A stretch of 64,000 nucleotides of DNA, from positions 2,350,084-2,414,083 of the forward strand of contig VZTG01003728.1 in the NCBI GenBank assembly GCA_013397845.1, in the 5' to 3' direction. How positions within the stretch are numbered: the first letter of the stretch is position 1; every line of letters starts with the position of its first letter. This stretch comes from Melanocharis versteri (taxonomy: Eukaryota; Chordata; Aves; Passeriformes; Melanocharitidae). The position numbers and the translations under genes were made by a program. The notes under the pieces were generated by a model, which was not told the DNA's origin, searched no databases, and worked only from the letters and a program-made list of their open reading frames with translations. This document shows, one piece after another, positions 50,258 through 61,500 of the stretch.

Positions 50258-53200
50258 GCCCTGAATACAATGTGAGGGCTGGTTTCTGCTGCCCCTTGCA
50301 GAAGAAAATGTGGGATCTCACCCAGAAAGGGCCTGTTTCATTTTGTTTCCTGACACTGGATGTTGGCCTCTAGGAGAGACAGCATGCGAGGATAAATTTA
50401 GGAAACAGGTGAATGCAACTTAAGGCATGCTTAGAGATGATGAATGCCCCCAGCCATGGATGATCCTGGACGGCAAAGCATAAGAAGAACCTGAGAAACC
50501 AAAGAACACATAAAAAATGATGTATCTAATTAGCAAGCACAGGTCGCAAATAAATGGAGACACTGTATGTCAAACTGCATACGCACCTATCCATTTGCCT
50601 GTGGAGTTATTCAGACTCTATTCAAAGGTCTGTGCATACCTCTGCCTGCTAATCCTTAGCTGGAATGTAGATCACAATATCAATATATCATACAGACCAT
50701 GAACAGAAGCACCAAGACATCGAGCCACTTGTGAGTCACTCCTTTTATTTATCTTCTGACAATTGACACCAAACTTTTATGAATGTATGAATTTTGCTGA
50801 AAGGCACAAGAGTAATACCTCTGAAAACCGTGTGAGTAATTCAGCAGGCAAGTGTGCATGCATTTTGCTTACAAGAAGTTTCAACCCTGTTTTACTAAAA
50901 TGCTTTAAAGCCTGTAAGTGCTGATTATATTGGGGTTTCACTCCATAGCCAATCCTTGTACTGCTCAGAGCAAATATTCATAAAGACAAAAAATATCATA
51001 AGAATTATATTATATACCCTTTTTTAGTAATGATTAGTGAATAAACTTCTTTAAATGTGTTTGCTGTAATTACCAAATCAATACTAATGTTGCTTTAGTT
51101 ATTTCTCTCTATTGGCTGGTTTGTCACATTTCTACACTTTCTTGGAATTATTTTTATATGAGGAAAAGTTATGTGACTTTATTTGATGTCATGTATTTTC
51201 ATTTCATTCTAACCTTAGTCTTTTAATGATGCTATTGTGTAAAATGACCACGAACTGATTTCTGAAAAAAAACACTTTAGAAAAGTACTGAATAGGGTGA
51301 TAAGGAATGACTAATGTACACTTTGTGTCTTTATGCCTGGAACAATTAAATATTCTGGGAATTGTCATACGGAGAAAAAGGAATATGACAGAGCTCTCTG
51401 AAACCCATAGAGGTACAGAGCAGGTAACAGCAAACAATTATACACTGTTTGTAAGAATATAACAGTGAAGAAAAATAAAATAAAACTATCAGGGGCCAAT
51501 TCAAAGGAGAAGTAGATAACAGATAAACTGTGCATATATAAAGGATGTTGTGGGTGGTATGATTCTATACGGCTCCAAAGACATCATTGTACAAATCCAT
51601 GGAAAAATTTACGAAAGGCCTATTGAATATAAATGTATTGCATTCGGCTCATGGGACCCACAAATATAATTTGCTGTGGTCAGAGAAAGTATCACTGTGT
51701 GTTTTCCAGTTCACAGCTTTCACAAAGCACATAGTACACTGCTTGTAACTATGATCCATGGTGGTATTGCCAGTGTCATGACATTAACGATAAATTTTTA
51801 AAAAAATCTTCAAAGCAAACAGGACAGATTCTGACCTCAGAAACATTCTGTAATTTTCCTTCAAGGTCAGGTCTGGGTTCCTAACTATTCCGTCTTTCTT
51901 TTGTGAACTTTGAGTAGTGCCATGAGAAAGGTATGCAGAGGTACCACAGGATACTTGACTAGTTCAGCCAGACCTCCTCTAACAGTACTGAGACCTATTG
52001 CTGGTTGATTTAAACCACTTCTTTGGGTTACACTTGAGAAATAAGCCAGCACAGATATTTAAAGAATGAATGATTACACCTTGTTAATAAACTTTAAAGC
52101 CACACTTTTCAGAGAGGTCAGGGGCCAAAAGGAGGCCCCATTTTCCAGTAACACTATTCTCAAGAGAACACCATGTTTCCCAGAGGGTTAAATGCCCAGT
52201 GCTCTTTCTGACCTTTTGAAAATTCACCCCAGAAGGTGCATGTATTCATCTTCTCAGTGGCTTCAAATAAGCAAGGACTGAAAATAAAACCACACTTGAG
52301 AACAGAGGGTGTCACAATGTAGTTTTTGTACAGCACTCATGAACTGTATTTGCTTGTGTCTGTGATCAACATTGCATTCAAGGGTCCCACAGTTTTACAA
52401 TGTCTGTCTGGACAGAAAAATCTATATTGTTATTTTTAAAACTTGTCCGTAAGAGATGTTATCAACTTACTGCCAGAGAAACAAAAGACAGTCCCATGTG
52501 CATAACATAATGGGTGTCCTCCATACCAGCCAGCAAGGCCAGCGCACTTACTGCAGTTAAGGGAAAGTCTTTCTTGTTCTGCTGCTCCTGACACCACCTC
52601 ACACAACCTCTGGGCAGATTTAAGAAATGATTGCAGCTGTACAGGAAACATGTAAACATTTGTGTGTGCAGTCTGACTACAGTAAATGACTGGATCAGAG
52701 ACACAAGTTATCTAATACAATAATCTGCCCTTGAGATAGCCACAGGTTGTATATCTGAGAAAAGAAACCCCCTGAGTAGATAAATATGGAAATAGAGGAT
52801 AATCTTCTTCCATAAAGATTGAATTTTAAATCCCAGGAGTTAGAATTTGCTTTAAAGCCTGAAACATGAGTTTTGATATGTATCTCATTATCCTTTTTTT
52901 CTGTTTTTCAAGCATTGGTTATTACGTCTGAGGATTCTTGACTGTATAACATGCAAAGTTCCTTCTTGTCATGATAAATTCATGTCCTTAGGGATGCCTT
53001 GTCAATTCACTGCATTTTTTTTTATAGGAATACAGTTCAAGGAATAGAAATTAATATTTTTTATGTGACGTTAAAAAAATCTTCAAACTCTATAGTGAAA
53101 GTGTATGGTTGTTGCAAGACATTTCAGCACCTTGTCAAAATTTGTGGTAAAAGTATACACTTGGATTTTTAGGATCTATTTGTCTAAAGAATACACTTTC

Positions 53201-54215
53201 CTATTTCCTAGTACAATGAATAAATATTAGAAATGGGAAGAACAGATATAGAAAAATATATATAAAATATGACAGGTATTTCTGCAGAGATACATATCTT
53301 CTGTTAATGGTTTTGTTGCAAGCAGCCTGAGAAACTCAATTCTTCACAAATATTGGAAAGTCTTCTGGATATAACCTTCTGTTAAATATTTCCTGTCACC
53401 TTGCAAGGACTAACTTATAATAATCTTTAATGTATTCTTTCAAGGAGTTCTTTTACGCATATGCAACACTTATTAAGACAGGTGCAACAGGAAGGTACAT
53501 TATTCTGATGAATTTGTTTACCAGGAAAAAAGTAATTGTACAAGTAGAAAAAAGTATTTTTTAAAAAATAAGGTCATTGACCTATGAATATACATAACTT
53601 AAAAACCACAAGCATGAGATTACACTCCCTCTTAAAACATCCTTTCATCTACCTACCTATATAGGAATAGTGACAAGGAGACCTTGCTTATACATATTTT
53701 GACCAGACTGAGTTTTACCACACACAGTTTTAAAAACAATAACAAATCCATGCCGATAATTTATGATTCCCTGCACATAAATTGATCTCTAACAATGCCA
53801 GAGTTTGATTTGCACACCTGCTGAGCTTACTCTCCAGAGATCAGGAAATTTGAAGGAAAAAAGAGGCTGGGTAGCAGTATTACAGTGATGCTCTGGAGAT
53901 TTTCCATTAAAGTTTGGCCAGTGTCACTTCAAAAACATTTCATGGCATGAAAGGATAACACTGTTGTGTAGAAACAGAAACAACAAAGGTGTTCACAGCT
54001 TGGCAATTTTCTGTGTGTACAAAATTTGCTTCCCAGAGGGAGACTTTATGAAACAAGTTCAAATCTACACTTCTGTGAATGTACAGTAGATCAGTGGATG
54101 ACGGGTTAGCAGTGGGAGTTGGACAGCAGCATCTTTCTGTTTCGGATTATTGATATTGGTAATCATAACCCAAATCTACTCAAGTTGCAAAAAGGTATAG
54201 TAAGCTGTTTCTTCA

Positions 54216-54283
54216 ATTTCTTCTTTCCTTTTTTTTTTTTTCTTTTTCCTTCTTCTTTTTCTTTTTTTTTCTTTTTTTTTTTC
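54216..54283. repeat. Long pyrimidine tract near the RAB3C exon donor
   Basis: A 68-base T/C-only stretch, followed after a short break by a second T run at 54303-54322. On the RAB3C sense strand it is a purine tract beginning about 290 bases into the last intron. It is probably a degenerate simple repeat. Confidence 0.9.
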
Positions 54284-54571
54284 CGATGGGACAGTGCTTG
54301 GGTTTTTTTGTTTTTTTTTTTTACATGTTTAATTTCTAGGATATATCTGCCTTTAGCTCTAACTATCTAAATGTATTGTATATGTACAGACACATGCCTA
54401 ATCTTGCTCCATGTCAAAAAGGCAGTAGAAATAAAAGGGGAAACAGTGTGTGACTATTCCTTTACAATGAATGTGTCATGAACATGTATTTACAAGTACT
54501 GTAGCAATTAATGAAATTAATTTGTGCAGTCTCACAAGCAAACATAAAGCTTTTGTTGTGTCTTCTCTTAC

Positions 54572-54696
54572 CAAGTTGCTCTGCTAAATGTTTTCCCCTC
54601 TCAGTGAAGATCACCCGTTCATCCTCCATGTCACATTTGTTGCCAACCAAAATAACCTGGGCATTATCCCAAGAGTACGTTTTGATTTGGGTTGAC
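54572..54696 (-). CDS. RAB3C: RAB3C internal coding exon (125 bp)
   Basis: On the minus strand this exon encodes the last base of a Trp codon, 41 codons, and the first base of a Gly codon. It reads STQIKTYSWDNAQVILVG, then NKCDMEDERVIFTERGK, then HLAEQL. NKCD is the G4 box (NKxD) that gives guanine specificity. The acceptor has an excellent pyrimidine tract (CTCTCTCCCTTTCTCTTTTAAG) ending at 54697, and the donor is GTAAGA from 54571. The split Gly (G|GA) joins the next exon to give QLGFEFFETSAK. The phase and 125-bp length fit the Rab3 gene structure. Phe in ERVIFTERG replaces the Ser I remember from mammals (ERVISTERG). Confidence 0.96.
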
Positions 54697-57675
54697 CTTA
54701 AAAGAGAAAGGGAGAGAGAGGAGTCAAAGCAAAGCAAATTCCCCTTAAGTCAATTTCAAGCAGAGTTGCAACGAGACAAAAAGGACAATACTAATTTTGA
54801 CAACGAGGGTAACATGATTCTGTTTAATCACAGATTTCAAAGAAACTGAGGATTATCTGGTAGGCATTACTATTAAGGATAGTTTTGCTTTCACTTGCTA
54901 AAAATAATATTTTCTCCTGCCATTTAAATTCTTCCTATATTTTTAGAAAGAAGAGTTGACACTTTCTCTCATTTTCACATTTTCATGAAAACCTTGTAAT
55001 ATAAAACCAGAGCTCTGAAAGGAAATCAACAGCGTATTCATTTCTTATCTTTTACTTTTAAGATGAGGATGTAAATTTAGCGGCAAAACTTCAAAACTTC
55101 AGAGCCAGTCTGTCTTCTGTTGTTTCTCTCCAGCACATTCCTCTAAAGGTCTTTGACCTAGCAGAAGGGCATCAACACTTAAATTGTGCATTAAGCATGG
55201 GCAGAGGCTGAGTTTGAACTCTGATTTACCTTCCATTTAAATGATACAAGCCTTAACCCTGACTGCAGCTGAATGGGAGTATCTGAGGCCTTGAAATACC
55301 ATGGGACCATGAGTGCTGATGGTGAAACAGCTTACAATGCTCTCTTTGAATGTGAGCAGATAGTGGGTGACAGGAGCATACTTGTGGTACCTCTCAGTTG
55401 CTGCCTGCCACCATTCTGCTGGTACCCAGATAAATAAATAAGAGCCCAAATAAATACGGAGCCCTTCTGCTCCGTAGAAGGAAAGCTCCATGGCTGGCTC
55501 CAGGCTCAGCCAAGAGTGATGCTGCTGGTTACCACCTTCTGACTGGGAGCAGTACCTGCCTTTGAAGGTAACACAGGATGCAGGAAACTTACTCCAAGCA
55601 CTTCACCTTTGTCTTGGACTTGTGACTATGCCTGGCTCTAGGCTCTAAGTTTTTGGTGGGATATGGGTATCTCTTCTGTCTCCATGTGATCAATGGAGAG
55701 AGAAAAAGACAGAAAGCATATCTTTTTCTGCCAGCCTGTCCCACACCATTTCCTCCCTCCCACCCTCCGTTGACAATACAAGGTGCTTAGGGAAATGGCA
55801 ATAGAATAGAAACTAACTTCTATAACTACACATTTATGAGAGGACACCCTGGAAAGGGATCCTGTGGCATATCATGGACCTTTGTTTCTCAAAGTCTCTT
55901 TGACAAAAGATGAAATAGCTTCAAAAATCTGTCACCTAAATTTCTTAGAAGCTGGTCTGCATGGGTACTACATTCACTAGCAACCCTTCTCATAACACAG
56001 CCATCATCTCTACATATTCAAACCCCTGCCTGCAAACTCTTACATTCACGAAAAAGATCATGATCTAGTCTGATAACTGATTCTAGTGAAAGAGAAAATG
56101 GATCAAATCTCCCCAGCTGGCTTTGCTTACTGCAAAACCAGAGGGATGGCCATGGGCAAATGCTGCTATAGCTATGTTTGTTACCCTGGCTCCAATGCCA
56201 TTGCCTACAGGTTCCCTGCACGAGTCAAAGAACCTCTAGGACATGTCTAATGGGTTTGCAGTGCCAGGCAGAGAAATTTAAAGGGAAGGATCACTGCCTT
56301 TAGGAATGTTTCACTTTATGACCAAAAAGAAGCTGAGACAAGTCCCAGACATTTTGTGCTACAGATTGTTCCCTTGGGCCTGACCTGATCTTTTCTTCAA
56401 GAAGTGGACACTGTGCTTCTTTCAATCTGTTTTAATAGTAATTTGAGTAGGTGTTCATAAGGTACTGTAATCAAAGAGAAGTCAGACTTCCCTGTACAGT
56501 TGTATTTTACTAAAGATACCATTTCTCAGAAAAAAACGACAACATGCATTTACTCAGGCAGAAATGTCCTTTTGGAATCATGCTGAGTGGTTAAGCAAAG
56601 TAAAATTATTATTGTGTTTTTTAACCAGAACTACATTTGTCACCACGGCAACTTTGCAAATACTAGTACTTCAAACGTCAGAGTGTGTTAGTCCATTAAG
56701 GACTCTAAAAGAGCTTAGCTCTGAACAATTACTAGTTGGGAGCCAATTTATTCCCTTTATGCCAGCAGGAAATCAAATACATTTCAAAAACAAAATATAC
56801 AGCAAAGATATTAAGCTTTACAGAAGGAATTACTTACGTAATCTGCAAAGTTGAAATAGAATAAATTCATGAAGAAATACAGCCTGAAGAAATATCATCA
56901 CACAAGTGTAAAGAGCATTCATTCAGCCATGTTTTGCAGACTTTGCCTCCAGAGCTTTACATGAGTTTCTTTCATTAAGAATGTAAGGTCCCTTCATTTT
57001 ACTGCAGCCAGATGTGATTTTTTTATTCTACAACCATGAATCTGTGCATTCAAATGCTTCTCATTACCAAAGAAACTTATTTTATTCATAAACATTTTTT
57101 AATCTGTCTTGCTTGTGTCTCATCTTTCAGTTACATTTTTTTTAAGTAACAAGAAGAGATCTTGTCCTTGCAAAAAAATCCAAAGGCTTACATTTTGCAA
57201 AAGACTCTGTAGTGCAAAAATATAACTGACTGAAAGTCAGTCAAATGTATCCACACCCAACACCACATCAGCAGAAGCTTTATTCAGAGGATATAATAGG
57301 CTTATCACTGTTACGTTTTCTTTTAGTCACATATTTCCACTATTGGCTTCTGTAGGTTTTGATTCCCACAACTCTCCACCAAAGCCAACACATAGGTCAC
57401 TTGAAAAAAAAGAGATTTTGCTGTTCCTTGCATACACGACCTTTCAAATGACCGAGGCTTCTGATTAACCCAAAACACAAACAGCTGTCCTTGTAAAGAA
57501 CTTCAGCCTCAGGAAGATTGAAGACATGAAAAGGCAAAGATGATGTTTGCAGTAGGCTGAAAATGACAGTTCTTGTTCACTCTCAGTGACTTGGGATATG
57601 TCAATAGTAATATACCCTGTAAATCTTTCCCTTTCTAGTTGTATGGTAAGCAGGCAATCTGCATCATGTTTGAAT

Positions 57676-57705
57676 TTTTATAATGATCCATTTTATAATG
57701 ATCCA
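57676..57705. repeat. 15-bp perfect tandem duplication
   Basis: TTTTATAATGATCCA occurs twice head to tail in the RAB3C intron. Confidence 0.95.
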
Positions 57706-58478
57706 TTAATTTCCATGATCAACACCAGGCTTGTTCTCCTTGTACTGCAATTCTACCAGTCCCTTGTCAGATAAGAGAACTTGCTGAATACAAATAAAAG
57801 CAATGCTATTGACTTAAAATGGTTAGATCTTCAAATAACTGCCCAGGCAACAATGGCAGAGTGCCTGTGTGTGCTCTTGGGCAGCTTGCAAGGAGTGCTG
57901 CACAGCGGGACAGAGTGGGGTTCTGGAACATGCAGCCCCAGCTGGCTGAGGCAGCGGAGATGCTGGAAGCCAAGGGAGACAGCATAGAGCAATATGGGAG
58001 AGCTGCTCTGATGTTACTGCTGTGGAAACCAGACTGTTCACATTAGATTAGGTGATAAAAGCTTATCTGTACATCCAAAAGAAGCACAGAAATATTATGG
58101 CAGGAGGGAGAACCCAAATAATATCCTGACGCTGGTTGCTCTCAGGCCTAATGCAGGAAACATCGGATTATCCAAAGCCTATGTCCACTAGCCTGGAGGT
58201 GCAAGAGTGTACTAAGGCAGGTAATCGAATTAAGACTCAGAAAAAGACCTGGACACCACATCCAGGTCCCTTCCAGGGTTGTCCCAAAAAAGTCCCAGTC
58301 CCACTGTCCAGCATGAAACCCATCACTGCAAGTCAACACTGGAGGCTTATGTCCAGGTGCCAGAAACTCAGGAGACTGGGATCCAGGAGCATGCTACTGG
58401 GCAGACTGAGTTTACGAGCCCAACTGATGGAGGGAGCCACAATGTGTACATCTGCACAGATGTATATGAGTGGACCTT

Positions 58479-58500
58479 GATGCTGCACTGATGCTGCACT
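58479..58500. repeat. 11-bp perfect tandem duplication
   Basis: GATGCTGCACT occurs twice head to tail, followed by a second small duplication of CTGGGTGG around TC. Confidence 0.9.
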
Positions 58501-61500
58501 CTGGGTGGTCCTGGGTGGTTTTTTTCTGCAATGTGTGTTTATGTGGTCATGTGTATAAGCATATATATGTGTTGTACCTTTGTGAGTTGTGTGCACATGG
58601 CCTGCTGGGAATAGATCTTCAGCCTCACTACTGGCTGGACCTGGGGTATGGAGCTCCCACAACCCCTCCCCTCTTAGTCAGATCCAGCAGGATATATTTT
58701 CCCCTGAGTTCACACTTAACTTGGCTGTGCCTGGGTAACACTGCATTGCTTGCTGGGGAAACTGCTACAGAAGGCAAACCTGCTGTTTGCTTCACTCCAT
58801 ATATTTCAGGTTGCACCCACTGCTGGCATACCTTGGGTTTACTCCGGATATCTCTTCAATCACTTTTTACTAACTCATCTGTGTCCGGGACAAATATCCA
58901 TATGAACCTGGAATAGTCTCTAGTATATTTTCACCCACAGACTGCACAAAAGGCAAGCAAATATATTCAGTAATGACATGTCCACAGAGTAAATATACCA
59001 GGAATATGAACTTTTAGAGACAGCCACAATCTATTCACCACTCTTTGGACCAAGTCCTCCGAGGATGCTTGCCTATCCTAGAGAGACTGGTTTCTATAGG
59101 CTTTTTAGATTAATTGTGTAGTAAGGCACATGCACAGACAGCAAGAGAAATACCCTAACAAAAATGCTCCAGAGGGGGTTATGTATAATGTTTATTCCAG
59201 CAAGTTCAGGAAACCTGTTGTATTTCTGATGTTTTGATTTCTGAAAGGAGTACTCAGTAAACTGCGGTGCATCATATTGCCAGCAAAAAAAATTTAAAAA
59301 ACCAGAAACCTAAGCAAAATACTTCAGCCAACCCAAAACCAAATTAAAAAAGCCTCTACCAAAACTGGTGGTTTATTTGAAGTTACTGTTGATTTCACTG
59401 ATTAATCCTTAAACTTCTTCCATCATTATCTACAGCATGGTGACTGCAAAGCCCAATAGCTGAATTATTAGAGGTCACAGTGTAGTGTTGAAATCTGAGG
59501 TGGAGCTCAGGTTATCTATTCTTTCTCAGGTTATTTATTTGGTGAGAGGCAGTATCAGAGAAGCAACTATGAGTTTGGAGGGGTTTCCAAAAGTGTTCAG
59601 TGCCCTCAATTGAACTTCCTGCTTTTATTTGCTAATGAATGTGCCAAGTGTCCATCCCTCTCTGAGCAGGAAGGGTTGCCCTCCAGCTTTTTCAAGAGAC
59701 ATCATTTTTCTTCTGTAATTGAAGCAATGAAGGGTATCTTTCCCCCTCCCCCCAGTCTCCACCCTGTGATGTGGGAAGACACACCACTGCCCTCTCCAAC
59801 CCCTGATACAGACAGGGAGGATAGGGGGAAGCTCTGTCATTCCCACCTTTTCAGGAGACAGGATTATGCCACGAGTCCTTTCCCATCCTCCTTGTCTGTG
59901 AGGAGCTCTGACACACTTCCTATTCAAGCCAGCTTTTCCACAGAGTGAGTCTGAGGTCTCCCTTGTACAAACAAGTGGTGTTTTCTACACTTCAGTGTAC
60001 ACCATAGGCTCCATTCTTTTTCCCATGCCCTCCTTTATGTCTCCTAAACTCTTATTATTCCCAGCGATGCTGATAGGTTCTGTGCCTTAAGAATGCCCCA
60101 GCATCTTGGAGTTTACCTATCTCGTCTCTCTCTCATCTTTTGGAAATTATAAAAACAAGGCATATGTAGGATTATTCTGTGCAGCACATTAAATGACTGC
60201 AATTCTCAGTCTTGATGGCCATTTGGAATCTGGCTCTGTACCAGCTGCTCTGCACTGAGTGCTTAGACCTTGCTGCAGGCAGGGCAGGGAGAGAGGTGGC
60301 CTCAGGCTTTTCATCTGTTCTCCAGTAAATAATCTAGTATTAGTGGGAGACAAACAATTTAAAATATATAAACTTACCAACCAAAACCCCAACTCAGCTC
60401 TCTAAGCGGGATTTTGAAGAGAGTAGTAAGGTTAAAAATCTGAAGCAGTCTAAGCAAAAATAAGACAAAAGGTGCTGGTGTACTTGAATACTAGACTTTT
60501 TGTGGCCGCAGTTATTGACTGGAATATTCCTGTATAGCAGGAATATACTAGAAATAATTAGTAATAATGTCAGTAATAATAAAAAGAATATGCTAACATT
60601 TGTCAGATTTTAATTGAACTGATGAATAGCTGGAGCCATACACAGAAGTAGAACTGCCTTTAAGAAACAGCTCAGGATCTTTCCTCTTCTACTGACAAGG
60701 AAAATCTGGATACCTGCAACTTTTGAAATTTTTCTACTTGTTTCATCTTTCTGGTCTGCTCTATCTGCAGGCTGTAAAAGCTCAATGACTGTGGCTAATA
60801 CAAATTGTTTTATCTCTTGCATTTATGAACCTCGTAATAATTATTGAAGCTATTACTGAAAACCTTGGAAAGCAATGGATAAAGGAAATAATTATCAAAA
60901 TAAAAAGCTGATGTAGATGAACATGTGACCAGAATGGGGAAATTGCACCTCAATAATTCTCAAGAAAGGTTTAAAATATAGTGGACGTTCTAGCATCTTC
61001 ACTTCTATCCAGAATTCATGATACATTGAATTTGTGATGTTTATTTTCAGTGATGGTGCTGGCACCCACTGACTGCAAGCACTTACTAACATATGATAGA
61101 GAATAGGCAGAGACATCCCAGCAACACAGAAGTGCTGAAAATTCATGGAAAAGGGCAATGAAAGGGGGACAAAAATGAGAAAAATAAATTTACTCCCTCC
61201 TTAGTATCACAAAACAGCAAGGGGAAAAGGATCTGGGGAGAAGTGGATGTGCTAAGGATATGTTTAGTGTGGGTAGCTTGGTGAGCAGGGCAGTATGAGC
61301 AGCAGATCGAACTCTTGAGTGGCAAGAACTTGAGGAAAAGTAAACCTGAGCTACCCTTTGTGTAACAAAGGGTCCCGGGAACCTGTGGTGTCAGCCAGGT
61401 GACTGGACACTCAGGCACAGCAGGAACCAATGACCCCAGACTTTCGAGAGCCCAGGGCGTCTTCTTTAGCGGTCCCTCCTCAAAGGCAGCAGCTCGAGCT

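Larger units (their letters stand above)
43054..54571 (-). other. RAB3C: RAB3C last intron (11.5 kb)
   Basis: The donor on the minus strand is GTAAGA (54571-54566) and the acceptor TTCTTAG ends at 43054. The intron contains the plus-strand solo LTR copy 2 (antisense to RAB3C), a purine microsatellite near 50.2 kb, and a long pyrimidine tract 240-360 bases downstream of the donor. No other gene was recognised. A 105-codon minus-strand frame at 44980-45297 has no recognisable domain. Confidence 0.9.

Noticed and set aside
54462..54737. Full 91-codon minus-strand frame as a Rab protein
   Set aside because: Only 54572-54696 is exon. The leading Ser/Leu run is the polypyrimidine tract and the tail after QLG is intron.
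60524..60546. 9-bp inverted repeat ATATTCCTG / CAGGAATAT
   Set aside because: A 9-bp stem is expected by chance once or twice in 64 kb of AT-rich DNA.
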